From Apostichopus japonicus (lineage: Eukaryota > Echinodermata > Holothuroidea > Aspidochirotida > Stichopodidae), in the NCBI RefSeq assembly GCF_037975245.1, contig NC_092579.1, positions 21,086,666-21,150,665 of the forward strand: a stretch of DNA of 64,000 nt. The letters run 5' to 3'. This document shows, piece after piece, positions 1 to 13,000 of this stretch; positions within the stretch are counted from its first letter, which is position 1; each line of letters begins with the position of its first letter. Both the position numbers and the translations under genes were made by a program. The notes beneath the pieces are model-generated. The model was not told the origin of the DNA, did no database searches, and worked only from the letters and a program-made list of their open reading frames with translations.

Positions 1-95
1 CCTAGGCATGTTACTATATGGACTGGGTACCGGTATAAAATATACATTTCATATTTAACAATGTGACCGTTGACCTCGGTTTCTATGGCAACCAC

Positions 96-179
<84 letters not shown>

Positions 180-436
180 GAGTATTCGACATTGCCGTGA
201 TATCTCTGAAGGTTATACATGTCAACTCATCATGGAGTTATAGAATAACCTCGATTTGCACTAAATTTGAACTTTGATCGCTGACATTTAATTCAAGGGG
301 CCTGTGAGTCACAAAGGGATCACCCTGGTGTACCTTCCCACCAAATATTTAAAAAAAAAAAAAAATCCTTTTAGGAGTTTGTGACACAAAATTGAGCTAG
401 CAATAGGCCTATACATTTGACCTTAATTTGTATATA
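1..436. other. Intergenic stretch with (TA)n microsatellite
   Basis: No coding signal is visible. A nearly pure TA tract runs from about 95 to 174, and an A-run lies at about 350-365. A 14-base word at 79-92 (GTTTCTATGGCAAC) fits the RFX X-box consensus RYYNYY-N2-RRNRAC, but no gene start is visible nearby, so it may be chance. Confidence 0.6.
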
Positions 437-1005
437 TATCTTCCCGTGGTTTTCATTGATCACATTTTCCTTGATGGCACTTCTAATATTTGTAAATAAC
501 TCATTTATCGCTGGATTCGTGCCCTTACTCGACGCCAATACTATCCAGTTATGCAAGAAATACCCGGGAATTCTTATGGTGGCCAAAGATGGCTAGGGTC
601 ATTTGCAGTTATTATATTTTCCCCGACAGCTGGTAGACTCTTACGCTTCTATCGAAGCGAGCATTGATTAATATTCATTATAGGCTACTTCTTACATAAC
701 CATTACTTGCTATCGTTTACAATTTTTACCATTCTATAGGATTACTATCAATTATCCCTCTTTTAAAGATGGAAATGATATCAAAATCTTCACTGGAGTC
801 ATTTTCCAATGAAGTGAGAGAAATATTTATATCTCCTGACGTCATAATGACGTTTTTTTTCTTGTACTGATCGTAGGTTCATGTAAAGGAATTGTAGGGG
901 CTTTCTTATTTATTTTTCTGAGAGACTTGGGCGCATCAAAATTACTGATGGGAACGACCCTTATCGTGACTTGCTTAGCTGAAGTTCCATGTTTGGTTTG
1001 GTCGA
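437..1005 (+). pseudogene. Broken partial copy of the MFSD6-like main exon
   Basis: This stretch aligns base for base with about 3129-3697 of the intact MFSD6-like gene downstream, at high identity by eye. The copy is disabled. One base is missing from the G-run at about 565-568. Eight bases are missing near 630. A TAA replaces the TAC codon in the segment matching SIGYD (near 667). Four extra bases lie near 686, and two extra T's near 855. Similarity stops abruptly at both ends inside the exon, so the copy covers only the middle of the protein. Because it lies within one exon of the parent, retroposition cannot be distinguished from a local DNA duplication; tandem same-strand placement favours the latter. 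Confidence 0.9.
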
Positions 1006-1519
1006 TTGCACAGTAAGATCATTTTACAATTATATATATAAAAAAAAAATTATAAAAAAAATACTTTTAGAAATTCTCAATGTTCCAATTCCCTACATGA
1101 GACTAAATTGCCAGTGAACAAATTTGGAAACGCGTAATGATATGCATCGCTAGACTAATCAGAGAAACGAGGGTTATAGCAAAGGATATACTGGTATAAT
1201 AATGAACGGCGCATATATATACTGTAATAAGATTAATGTATAACCTTGTACGAAGCTTGCAACGGCCGGCATACACAAGTGATGTAATCTGCAGATATAA
1301 AGCATACATTTAATTGAAACAAAATTCAACTGGTTGCAAACTATACCTTACGGGGAAGGTGTTTTACATATCAACGCGTAACATCTGCATTCAACGACAG
1401 TTCTTTGTGATGTTCTTCATTAAGCATAAGTGTATAACAGCCGCATCGGGGAATTCGTTGATTTGAGTCTTAATTCACTTGATAGTCGATTCGAAAGACG
1501 ACATTTCTAGAACACCACA
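1006..1519. other. No recognisable gene; region upstream of the MFSD6-like gene
   Basis: Between the pseudogene fragment and the first coding exon I see only AT-rich unique sequence. It presumably holds the promoter and 5' UTR of the MFSD6-like gene. No TATA box or other element stands out enough to call. Confidence 0.4.
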
Positions 1520-1850
1520 ATGGATGAAAAAACTCAGATTTTGTTAGGTAAGAGATTCATTTTGTCTGTTTTTATTGTAGTTGTTATTGCGTAATTACTG
1601 CGTTTTTTGTTTTGTAATGTACTGTCATGATGCCGGTTCACTTCTAAAAATATCCTCATCTATAAATGAGGCTCAGCCTGTATGAAATAAGAGAATCTAG
1701 CCATCACTTGTATTTATCTTTTATATTATTCGATACATGTGACGAATCCTCCTCCCTCAAAATATTGTAAAAAAAAACAATCAACCCAGAAAAAGGGGAC
1801 TAACTTCATACTGTATTCATGTTCCTTCAAGGTTACAATAGTATATATAA

Positions 1851-1922
<72 letters not shown>

Positions 1923-4579
1923 TTCGATTGTTGTATTGGAACAGAACATCAAGAAGACGGAGACCAGAGAAGATGGTATTCGGTGGACAGGACATTTCTA
2001 CCTGTTAAAATGGTTTACTTTATTTACATTGCATGTAAGTATATGTTAAAAGTATATGTTAAATATACTGCAGCTCGGCAATAGGGATTTTGGACGTCCA
2101 GAAGCTATACGCTTAGTTTAACGAAAAGAAATGTTTGTAATGGTCTTTTATAGTACTTGTTAATGAATGGATTTGACTGTATACTTCTTTGTGAAATATT
2201 TTAGACAAGCCAAATGGGGGCGGGTTGCTGTTTTATCGTCCTCACCATACCAGCTCAGTGCCTCAATTAAGTTTGACATATTTTCTATCAGGCTACAGAA
2301 TATCGACGACCGGAAATTATCATATTTTCTGCATGGCTGTAGGGTCGGGAAGGTTTTCATCTGTTATTCCGTTCCATACATGCCTTTGCAACCATACCAT
2401 TCCAATATATAAGTGTAAGCCTCTGCGCAATGTATACTATGTATTTACGCTTACAAAGGTTGAAGCACGCCTTCAATTAAAGTACTCCAAAATTATGTCT
2501 CCCGTTTGCTTCACACCGCTCTACCCCTACCCCCCCCCCCACTCCCATTATAAAAGGGAAATGCATTTCGTGAAATCTGTCCAGAAACTGTATGACACTT
2601 ATAGGACTAACTATATGCCTTTTGTGATTGCATTCACATTTCTTATAATTGATAAAACTGTTCATCCCCATCCCACCCCAACCCCCCCCCCTCCCACAAG
2701 CACCATCAACAACATGAAGAAGATAAAGGTTTTTAATTGCAATGATGTGTTAATGCTCGTCTTTCGTTCGTTCGTTCGTTCGTTCTTTCTTATTTCTTTT
2801 CTTTAGCATTGGCCGTGGTGCGACCTTATGTTCCTGTTTTTATGTTCGAGCTAGGTATGAATGCTTTCCAGGTTGGAATTCTTCGCTGTTTGGAACCGCT
2901 GACGAGTTTCTTGACGAGCCCAGTCTGGGGATCGATCGCTGATAGATTCAATGTTCATCGTATCTTGATGGTCTTCACTGCAGTGGGCTCGTCCCTTTGT
3001 ATTCCACTTATGCTATTAGTACCACCTGTCGACTATTTTGAACCAATCTTTTTTAACGAATCTGATTGGAGGAACCAGTCACGTGTTCACCATGTCAAAG
3101 AGAACCCAATCCAAGGTTACCATGACGATATCTTCCCGTGGTTTTCACTAACCACATTTTGCTTGATGGCACTTCTAATGTTTGTAAATAACTCATTTAT
3201 CGCTGGATTCGTTCCCTTACTAGACGCCAATACTATCCAGTTATGCAAGAAATACCCGGGGAATTCTTACGGTGGCCAAAGATGGCTAGGGGCCTTTGCA
3301 GTTATTATATTTTCACCGATAGCTGGGTTAATGGTAGACTCTTACGCTTCTATTCAAGCGAGCATTGGTTACGATTCATTATACTTCTTACAAAACCATT
3401 ACTTGTTATCGTTTACAATGGTTACCCTTCTCGGATTACTATCAATTATCCCTCTTTTAAAGATGGAAATGATATCAAAATCTTCACCGGAGTCATTTTC
3501 CAATGAAGTGAGAGAAATATTTAAATCTCCTGACGTCATGATGACGTTTATTCTTGTACTGATCGTAGGTTCATGTAAAGGAATTGTAGGGGCTTTCTTA
3601 TTTATTTTTCTGAGAGACTTGGGTGCATCAAAATTACTGATGGGGACGACCCTTATCGTGACTTGCTTAACCGAAGTTCCATGTTTGGTATGGTCGAAAA
3701 AAGTCATTGACAAGTTTGGTTGTCCAGCAATATTTTGCTTGGGTTTGTTTGCTTACGTCATTCGGTTACTCGGTTATTCGGTCATCACTGAACCGTGGCA
3801 GGTTCTCCCTATTGAGACGTTACATGGCATTTGCTACGGACTACTTTGGGCTAATTGTACAGAATATGCAAACCGGATTGCACCTGACGGAATGGCCGCC
3901 ACTCTACAGTCCATCATGCATGCTACCAAGGCAGGTGTTGGTAAGTTATGTGTTAAAACTGCACGATATGCGGTTAGGAATTAATACGGTTTGCATAACT
4001 CATGCACGATATGAATGTTTGAGTTGGAATTTATCTACCCGCGCACTGTATACCAAAGTATTGATTTGTTACATCATACGTCACAAAATGACTCTTAAAA
4101 GTAATTTATGTTCAAGATTCTTCCAATTTGTTTTCACCAGAAATATTGGCAATGTCGTTTTTCCTACCGGTTTCTTTTGGCGACCCATCAAATTTGTTTT
4201 GCGACCCCCAAGTCTGAATAAAACTCGTATCACCAACCATTCGCTGCAATATTTAGTATATTTAGTAATTCAACCATTATTAAACTTACTTTACGTTAGC
4301 TTTTTTTTTTTGTTAAATAAATATGCCGAATTATTTGACCTATTTCATATTTAATATTTTTCTTCTTCTTATTTACTCCATGTAGGTGAAATGCTAGGCG
4401 TGATCTTAGGGGGTCTGCTCTATGAAAGAAATGGTGCTCGGGTAATGTTTCAGACTTCCGCATTGGTTGCTGCCGTCACTCTTGTTGCATATTCAATACA
4501 TTTATTTGTATTTTATAGAAATGACGCTAGTGGACCTCGAACTGTGAAGCGAGACTGGAAGATAGTAAACCAAAGTTAA
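1520..4579 (+). CDS. MFSD6/MFSD6L-like major facilitator transporter
   Basis: Coding exons are 1520-1547, 1945-2034, 2807-3940 and 4386-4579, all with GT-AG introns and matching phases, giving 481 aa. The start ATG lies in a short exon encoding MDEKTQILL. Exon 2 begins the first membrane segment (VKMVYFIYIA, about residues 30-39), which continues into exon 3. An MFS motif A (GSIADRFNVHR, about 81-91) follows the second helix. A lumenal or extracellular loop carries two N-glycosylation sequons (N123, N129). YGGQRWLG near 194-201 matches the family's YGxQRxxG signature, and ATLQSIMHATKAGVGE precedes the final helices. Members are poorly characterised multi-pass transporters, and the substrate is unknown. 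Intron 1 contains a (TA)n tract. The gene could be the orthologue of either MFSD6 or MFSD6L, so no symbol is given; family membership is firm. Confidence 0.9.
1841..1923. repeat. (TA)n microsatellite in MFSD6-like intron 1
   Basis: A tract of alternating TA with a few interruptions ends about 20 bases before the exon 2 acceptor. Open frames through it on both strands translate to poly-(Y/I) and are artefacts. Confidence 0.9.
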
Positions 4580-4637
4580 CTTCCTCACGGAAGATTATCC
4601 TCGTTGTTACTTTGTTTCGCATGTAACGACATTTAAT

Positions 4638-4643
4638 ATTAAA
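4638..4643 (+). terminator. Likely poly(A) signal (ATTAAA) of the MFSD6-like gene
   Basis: ATTAAA lies 59 bases after the TAA stop. A GT-rich stretch (about 4654-4673) follows at the spacing expected of a downstream cleavage element. The cleavage site itself is not visible. Confidence 0.55.
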
Positions 4644-4673
4644 GAATATATATATGTGTAGTTTGTTTGTTTC

Positions 4674-6898
4674 ATTTCATCTTGTGAAGTATAATACAAA
4701 GTATAGATAACCTCGTAAATTGTTCGACGAAAAGTCCATGAAAAGATGGACAGTCATTAAGCTCTTACAAATTCTACCCGCTTGGAACCTTTTTGTGGAT
4801 GAAGAAACTCTTAAAGCGTCTTGACGGAACTTTCATCAAGAACTAAAGAGCAGCGAGAAGTTTTAAAGCGATAGTAAAGAAACTATCGCTGCACATTATA
4901 ACTATATCAGCATCTTGATTTTTTTTTCTACAAGGAACTAAGTAAAGAAATATATGCCATGACAAGTTCGTCATGTAATTGGTGGTGAACATGTGGCGAA
5001 GTGGTAATAAAGTGGCCCTATATGCTGAGATATACATTCTCGTCCGTCGAATGGGGACGTTATAAAATGGCGGTTCAGTGAGCAGGTCCTGTAATGAGTG
5101 ATGTGACAATGAAGAACCTAGCATAAATTAGGGCGTAGGCTACACTAATATAAGTCAGGCATAGGTCTATAGCCTTTATTATTGCAAACTTTACATATCA
5201 ATATTGCAAAAAGCTGAAGATTGCATCCAGAATACACATCGGTGTCGGGTGTATAGTACACCGACCGAGGTGTTTAATTTACTTGTATATCTCCATCGAG
5301 GGATATCCTACACCGACAGTTCTTATTATTTTTATTGTCTAGGACTGTATCAACTAACTAACTGAATGGTTTCGATGAATATATACCTAGAATAAACCAG
5401 CAGTCCTTTACTCAACGGCAAACTTATAAGATAGTATAATTAAGTCAGCCTCAACCTTGAACTCCTTTAAAAATAGATACAAAAAAATCTATATTGTCAA
5501 ATTATCAATGCCAAAACTAATTTCTTACTTCCAGTTTTTACTGTATTGATTTGCGACAAATTCATTTTCTTCTTCTTCTTTTTTCATATTATTTAATTTT
5601 TTTTTTGGAGTTTGTTTCCTTTCACCAATTTTCTCTCCAGTATATGTATATATTTATTATATTCAAATGGGGAAAACATTCTATAAGCATTGCGCTTCTT
5701 TTTTTCTCTTTTTCCATGCATTTGTATAGCTTAAATATTGTATATAAATTAACATGATGAATGTTTTTTCTTCTTTGTACCTGTCTCTCTTAATTGTATT
5801 GTATATCAAAATATTCGTTTATACTTTGTTAAACATTCATGTTGTGTACAAAATTGCTGGAAATAAATTATTGTGAGTGTCATTTTCATTGTCAAACGTC
5901 TGAAAGAAATATGAAAACAAACTAGTCTATGGCACCCGTTTGTTGTCTATGGCACGCATATAACTCACGCGGGACTCACGTGGATACCACATGTTTTTTT
6001 TTTTTGGTCTATAGTTACCGGTATAAAACCCTACATACTACCTACTGCATGGGGAACACAATATGGCATCCCTTGGTTAACCCACACTAATGTGCCCATT
6101 TAAAAACCCACATGGGACTCAATCAGCCATCCCACAGTATCACCACACATTTGAAACAATGGGACCCACATGGATACAAACACTAATTTACCCACTTTTA
6201 GCTTCCTTAAAACACAGAAAGGGCCTGGATGTATATTGCATGGTATACTTACATTACTATTGCTCATGCACATCCCATATTGTGCCTACTGTGGAAGTCT
6301 ACCGGGCATATGTTGGTTAAATCACACTAATTTGACCATGTAAAAAAACGAAATGGGACCAAAGTCAGTCATCCCAGAATTAACCACATTACTTCACCCA
6401 AATACTACCCATACTGCACATCAGCGAGAATGCCGAAATAAGACCTTCCGTGGTTAGCCCACGCCCAAGTTAACACCATGTTCTCCACGTAACAAATGGG
6501 GCCCACAAGGTTATAATGGCTGGAATTATTTTGAATTACGTGTAATGGCCGAAATGATACTTTTTTATTCTAATTCAAATTTGTGTCTATTTCATTTTCC
6601 AATCTGTAATTTCATAATGCCATTACGTTCTGGAACCGTTTGCTTCCTCTTTATTTTTTAAGATAGAATGTTAATGGTGTTGACCACTGAAAACAATGCT
6701 ATCATTAGGTCATGTGAAGGAGCTTCAGCCTAAGATTCATCGTTTGTCAGCTCAATTACAGAAAATAAGCATACTGAATTAAGAAAAGCATAAAAAAATA
6801 AACATATGTGGCTCGAAGTTATCAAGACAACCAGCCATGTACGTCTCCGGATTGTAAATAAGAGGTGCGCCACCACTTTCTTTTGGAATTCCAGGCGT
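4674..6898. other. Intergenic region between the MFSD6-like gene and CFAP52
   Basis: No exon-like conservation is visible. It contains a short imperfect inverted repeat around CGGTG/CACCG words at 5238-5270, a T-rich pyrimidine stretch at 5560-5720, and a degenerate tandem repeat (annotated separately). Open frames here have no recognisable content. Confidence 0.5.
5930..6540. repeat. Degenerate tandem repeat
   Basis: Recurrent diverged phrases are seen: GGTTAACCCACACTAAT at about 6076, GGTTAAATCACACTAAT at about 6314, GGTTAGCCCACG at about 6451, and repeated forms of ACATGGGAC(T/C). The 6076 and 6314 segments align over about 60 bases at a spacing near 238. The array is old and diverged, and its unit and edges are uncertain. 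Confidence 0.6.
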
Positions 6899-6912
6899 GT
6901 TGCCCTGGTTAC
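6899..6912. promoter_or_regulatory. Candidate RFX X-box upstream of CFAP52
   Basis: GTTGCCCTGGTTAC is a two-half-site inverted repeat with a 2-base spacer. It matches the X-box consensus (GTTGCC-N-GGYAAC type) with one mismatch in the right half. It lies 108 bases upstream of the CFAP52 ATG, the usual place for X-boxes in ciliary genes. RFX factors, often with FOXJ1, drive motile-cilium genes. The functional assignment is inference. Confidence 0.55.
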
Positions 6913-7019
6913 TGTATTCAACGTTAAGACCTGAGTCGAGACGTCCGAATTTTTCCGAAAGGTTGGTGACAGTCATATTTGTACACAGAAGGAAGTGAAG
7001 AAACTTAAAGTGCTCCAAA

Positions 7020-10000
7020 ATGTCAAAAGAAGGACGTCCAGATGTTCCTGAATTGGAAATTCTGTCAGTTATTGGATTTTACGGTAAGTATTTACTTCAT
7101 GATGGTTTGAGACGGTCATTTGATGGCTCAATGTGTTGCTCTTAGCTCGATAGGATAATGGTTAGGCCTAACTTAGCTACATTAGCCGGATAGCCTAACA
7201 ATACTCTAGCCTAGGTAACGCAATACCACAACAATGTGAACCATCCATTTCTTTCTTTTTTTGCCAAAATCTCAGTTAAATAGGAAGCGCCTGTGTTGTC
7301 CAATGGGGTGAGGATGCCCGCACACCAACATACATCACAGACTGCTCAATTAGCTGTAATTAGGTGTGACAGGTACTTGGCCTAGGGCCTACTGTTTTTA
7401 AAAACTGCTTCATTTGTTATATTATTCCTTTTCAGGTTGTATGGTTGTTCCAACATACATGTTACATAGTTAATAGAAACAGCAGTGTCCGTTGTAGTCT
7501 AGAAGAAGGTGTTTTCCTTCATGGCAGAAACCACCAATTGATATGTTTTTTGTATGGCAGAAATTTTTACTACTAACCTAGTAGGATGGTGACTTCGAAG
7601 TTCGCCCACTTAAGACTTAAAACACCCCAAAACTAAATCTTCTGGTATAAATCATTTGAAAATATACTTCATATGGTGAGAGAATTTTGTTATAGTACGA
7701 TACACAGCCAAACTTTCTTTCCTGCAAACTGTTTTCACGTTGTTTTCCAAGAAGATTCTTCGTGATTGTGGAACTGGTATTTCTTGCTAGAGTATTGCGA
7801 AGTTCGGACACGCAACCTACAGTGTGGCGCTGGTAAAAATTGGTGGCGCTGTTGCTCTTTCAGTAATTATAACAGACTTCATAGATCTTCGTCATTTTAT
7901 TGACAAATATGTAAGTAATTTCTTGCACACGGGTCATTTTGGAGAGAAAATAACTGTAGCTTCGTACTTTTTGGTGAAATTTGGCTCTTCCTGTAGGTTT
8001 TCATGGTGAAAATCGTGTATTTCTTAGGGTGCCCGAACTTCGCAGTATGGCGAACTTCGCAATACTGACTATACTAACTACTGCTAACAACTGCAGCCAA
8101 GGCATTTGACAAACAATGCAAATTTGCCACAGTAAATCATGGCCTATTCTAATTGAAAAACTGTTTTTGTTGATTCCATTATTGTATGACACATAATCAC
8201 ATGTAAGGTTGCATCTGTGGCTAGTTTTTATTTAAATGTTTATTTGTTTTCCTTTCCATTAGGTTCAGTTTATGCAGGTCTAAAGGTCCATCCAGATCGA
8301 GAGCATTTCATTTACCCATTGGGGAATACAGTCATTGTTGAACACATTACCTCTCACAGGCAATACTTTCTGACTGGTCATACTAATGATGTATCATGTA
8401 TTGCAGTGTCCAACAGTGGCAAGTACCTTGCATCTGGACAGATAACCCATATGGGTTTTAAGGTGAGAGCCTCCCATGTTGTCTAACTACTTAAATATGC
8501 TGGTAATAGTTGTGCAAGCAGCAATAATGGAGAAAAAGTCTCTAGTTGTGAAGTAATATTGTATTGGCTGCCTATTGATGAAAGTGAATGCTTTAGACTG
8601 AACATTATAGATGACAGCTATTTAAATCAGCTTTTTGTTTCATTAAATAAACATGGTAAACCAAGTCTACTGAAAATTTCTCTAAATAGCATTGCAACTT
8701 TATCATACTACAATTATCCTATCTTTCCAAATTTTATCATCAAAATAAATTTGAAAAATTCAACCAGGTACTGTCACACCAGTACAGGATTAAGCACATT
8801 TAAAAAGTATCCTAAAAAGGCTCATAAATATTCAACATTTACATCACAATGAAATGAGATCTGACAAGTCAATATCCTGAATTTTGGAATGGAATAGCAT
8901 TGAAACATTCATCAAAATTAGTTCAAAATACTACTTTAAGATGGGGCATGTCAAAACTTTTCAGTAAATGAGAGTAACTTATTCTCTCTCTATATCCTGC
9001 TAGTTGTTTAAGTTGAAAAGGTTGCTTTTAACTCCTTCATTTCTTTTGAATGAAATGTTCAGTACTGTACTTCCCAGTATTCTTATTGTGTATTTGATGT
9101 AAGTTTTCCTTCATATGTTGGAAAGAAGCATACCATATTGTCAGAATATAATACAGTTTTAAAGCAGCATCTATCTAACTGCACTGAAAGATAAACAGAA
9201 ATGCTGGTGGTATCACTGTACATATGTGTCTTTTGTGTTCAATTAAAATCTGTGAACATATTAAGTTGTATGATTTTTTCTGCTGTAGAGTCACAAACAC
9301 CTCCAACTGACTAATTTTCCCCTTTTTCTTATCTTGCGTTTGTTACATTTGTGTCATTATCAGGTGCTTGTGGCCTTTATGAGATGAGAACTGAATATTG
9401 TTACTACTAAAAAATTCATCTGTAACTATTGAGAAGTTTGATAGGCTCAGGGAGTGGAGGAAGGGGGGCATGGGGGGGGGGAGTGGCAGCAGGAGGTTGG
9501 TTCATAATCTGTTGTACCCTCCTTCCCCTGGTGGTCCTAACTATACAGTACAACATGAAAAAGTTATTACCACTTGACAGAGCATATTCGCATCAGAATC
9601 AATTCCTAGTGCAGAAAGTTTTTTTTACATGATTAATCTGGTTATTAAGGGACTTCCATATTTTGCAGTCAATCAAGAGCCACAAGTTTGCTAAAACTTG
9701 ATTATGGTCACACACTCTCTAAAATTTGTATAATACTGGTAGTATCAACCAATTTTCATATTTTAAGGTAAAGAACATTCACAGCTTCTGATTGGGTACT
9801 ATATAGACTTAATAAGTCTTTATGCATACTTGATTGAAAAGATGCTAAACCTTGACAGTAAAATAAAATATTAGCCACCCTTTCCAAACCGTTACCTGAA
9901 ATTAACATATGCGCTCATTGAAAGTCCATTTTTCAGGTTTTTGATACTATTTCAGTTAAAAAATATATTGTCTCTCATTCCTCAGGCTGACGTCATCATC

Positions 10001-13000
10001 TGGGATTATTCCAACAAAGAGTTATACTGCAGATTAACTCTGCATAAGGTCAAAGTTCAGTCTCTAGCATTCTCCCCCAAGGACACTTTCCTGGTTTCTT
10101 TAGGAGGTCAGGATGATGGCAGTATTGTAGTATGGGATGTCAAATCCAAGGAAGCCGTGTGCGGCGCCCCCGCTGCCGTCAAGAGCGCCGGGACGACCTA
10201 CTGCGTCGCTTACTGCAACAATGACGACTTTAAGTTTGTCAGTGGCGGAGAGTAAGTAACATGTAATTACTGGAATTCCAAAACGTACAATAGTTTATTT
10301 CATGGATTCTTCTGGATACTTGCAGGGACTAATTTAGTGGTCACATTTTGGGTAGGATTTTGCAGGAATATGTATTTTATTTCTCATAAAATACTGAAAA
10401 TGAAATACTTTCGTGTACAATAAAAAAGGTATGCATATTTGTAGTTGCACAGCTTTTAACGATTTGACATCGGATAAAATTTTGCCTGACTTGACGACAT
10501 GATCATTGGTACCATCAGACAACTGTAGAGATATGAATAGTCATATACTACTACATAGAGCCTATTGCACAGCAGGAGGGGTCGTATAACTTTTCGTATA
10601 ACTCATTTAATTAAACCACCTGAATAGGCTAACAGTTTGAACATTTAAAGGAAATAACTACTAGTCTTTTCTAAGAGGCCTACTTATTACATGTGTAAAT
10701 AATGTTTGTGTTATGAGCTGCAGGGAGGGTCAGGTGGGAGGGGTGATAGAAAGGGAGGGGGGAACAGAACAAAAAGGATTTGCATGAATAATATAAGAAC
10801 TTTGGCTTCACAGCTGAATTTATGTGTGTGTAGATATTTGAACAGTTTTGTTCCTAGCGAAAATTTATGATTCAGGTGTACAGTTCAACACACACAGTAC
10901 CTTTCTCTTATGACACATGTTAAAGAAACAAATAGTGATGTCTTATGTTTCATTTCGTCCTCAGTGGCACCATCAGAGTTTGGACACTTGACCTCAAGAA
11001 CCGAAAGATTCCTGCAGTGGACTGTAACATGGGCCAGTTGAAGAGAATTGTGAAGTGTATAGAGGTAACCTGCTTTGTTGCCTTGTCTTCTTTCTTATAT
11101 TTACCTGTTTCAGCCATCAGTAAAACTGGAACATCAGAGATTTCAGTTGTCTTTGTTTAAAGTGACAACTGAAGTGGGTCACAAGATGCTCCATACCCTG
11201 AAATGATATTAGAGCTTTTTCAAATGCTTTTGTGCAGACAAAAACTTTCATGAAGTACCACTTAAGTAGACTTTTCGATATAAAGTTGTATATTTAACTT
11301 GATACAAGTTACACTTTAAACCTGACAGTTTTCCAGTTAGTTTCCCATTTCTAACAATAATTGGCATTTTTTTTTTGTAGTAACTGTTTGATGGTCGGAT
11401 GGTTGGGGGTGAAGGGAGGACATAACAGGCATGACTGCAAAAGGTTAATAGTTTATGTAATCATAAGTATTGACATATATTTTGCATCCTGCATTTTTTC
11501 TCACATTTCTGTTTTTAACTTCTCTTGTTTTAGGTGGCTGAAGATGACAGTTATTTCTATTGTGGTACCACCAGTGGAGATGTATTAAAGATGAACATAA
11601 AAAATCACATTCTGAGCTTCTTTGGACCAGAGAAGGATAAGTTCAGCATGGGAGTGACATCTCTGGCTCTGGTGAAGACCGGAGCAATCCTCATCGGTGG
11701 GGGTGACGGCACCGTAGCCATATGTAAAGGAGACAAGTTCAAAAGAATGAAGTAAGTCTACGGGTGGCTTCTAACCGATTCTAGTTTGGTATGTCAGATT
11801 GTAAACGTTAAGATTGCCAGTAACCACAAGCACTTGAAAAAAACCACTTTCATTGCATGTCAATTTGCTATAGTTTACAACAGTTGTCATAAGCTACACA
11901 CCCTTTATTGTGCTAAAGTAAGGGTGGTAAAATAAGGATGCTAAAGTAAGGATAGAAGGTTTCTGTGAAAATTTGCTGAAATTACAAACAATCCATGAAC
12001 GTTAAATTCCTTTCATAATTAATAAAAGTAATAGTAAACGTTTTCAAATTGAATGGAAAGGGATAACAAAAACATATCTTTTAGCTTGCTTTTGAAAAGA
12101 TACGACTACTCAAATTGAAGAGAAATTTGGAGTTGAATACACTGACTGATCATATTTTTTGATACTCATGAATACATATTTTGAAGGGGTTCTGTGAATT
12201 GAGTTATATACATGTTTCTAGAACCTTCGAGATATGAATGTGATGACAATATTTTCAAATAAATTAATTAGGTAACTCCTTAGACATGCTTGTTATGGTT
12301 CTTTTTTGCAGATCTGCTAAAGTTAAAGGAGCTAGTGCCATTACATCTCTTGCATTAAGAGGAAATGGACATCAGGTACATATATAGCATTTTTTATCCA
12401 TATTCAGTTAGGCATTTTACAAACATTAACAATGTCAGAATATCTTCTGTGCTGTCATGATGCTATCCATGCAAAGATATGAATAAATAATAAGAAACAA
12501 AGAAAGTTTCCTAAATAATAAAGAAACTGCAGGCAACATATATTTCAATATACTTCAATATACTACCAAGTTTGCTAAATAGTTTTTCATTCATGTTTAG
12601 TAACTGTTCAGTTAGCTTTTCATTATAACCTCCCAATATACATTCATCCATTGTTGAGATATTTAATCATGTAATTTGTACCTGGTTCTTGTACTCAAAA
12701 AGTTGAGTCAACAAAGAGATTTGCATAGCAGGTGATTGGTAGATTGTTTCTAGTGTCTGTTCTGACATTACCCATGTTGCAGTGATAAAAAATTCAGTTT
12801 TCAATTGTTGTGTATGCAAATATGTGATACAGACTATCCAAAGGATTCAATCACGACACTTTCACAGTAAAACTTTGTGTTTACAATTTTCATATCAACT
12901 TTGAGACTAAACTTGCTTAATTTTGCCTTTTTATTATATGAAAACCAAAACTATTAAGACTGTTAATTAAAAAATTGTTACATGTAACAGTTCCACGGGT

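Noticed and set aside
2225-2806. 193-codon frame before MFSD6-like exon 3
   Set aside because: It lies in intron 2, includes poly-C and TTCG low-complexity sequence, and is interrupted by the exon 3 acceptor logic; the spliced model gives the conserved protein.
7617-8009. Open frames of 61-64 codons inside the 494-bp element, conserved in the second copy
   Set aside because: They are shared only because the copies are nearly identical. They match no transposase and overlap the inverted repeats.
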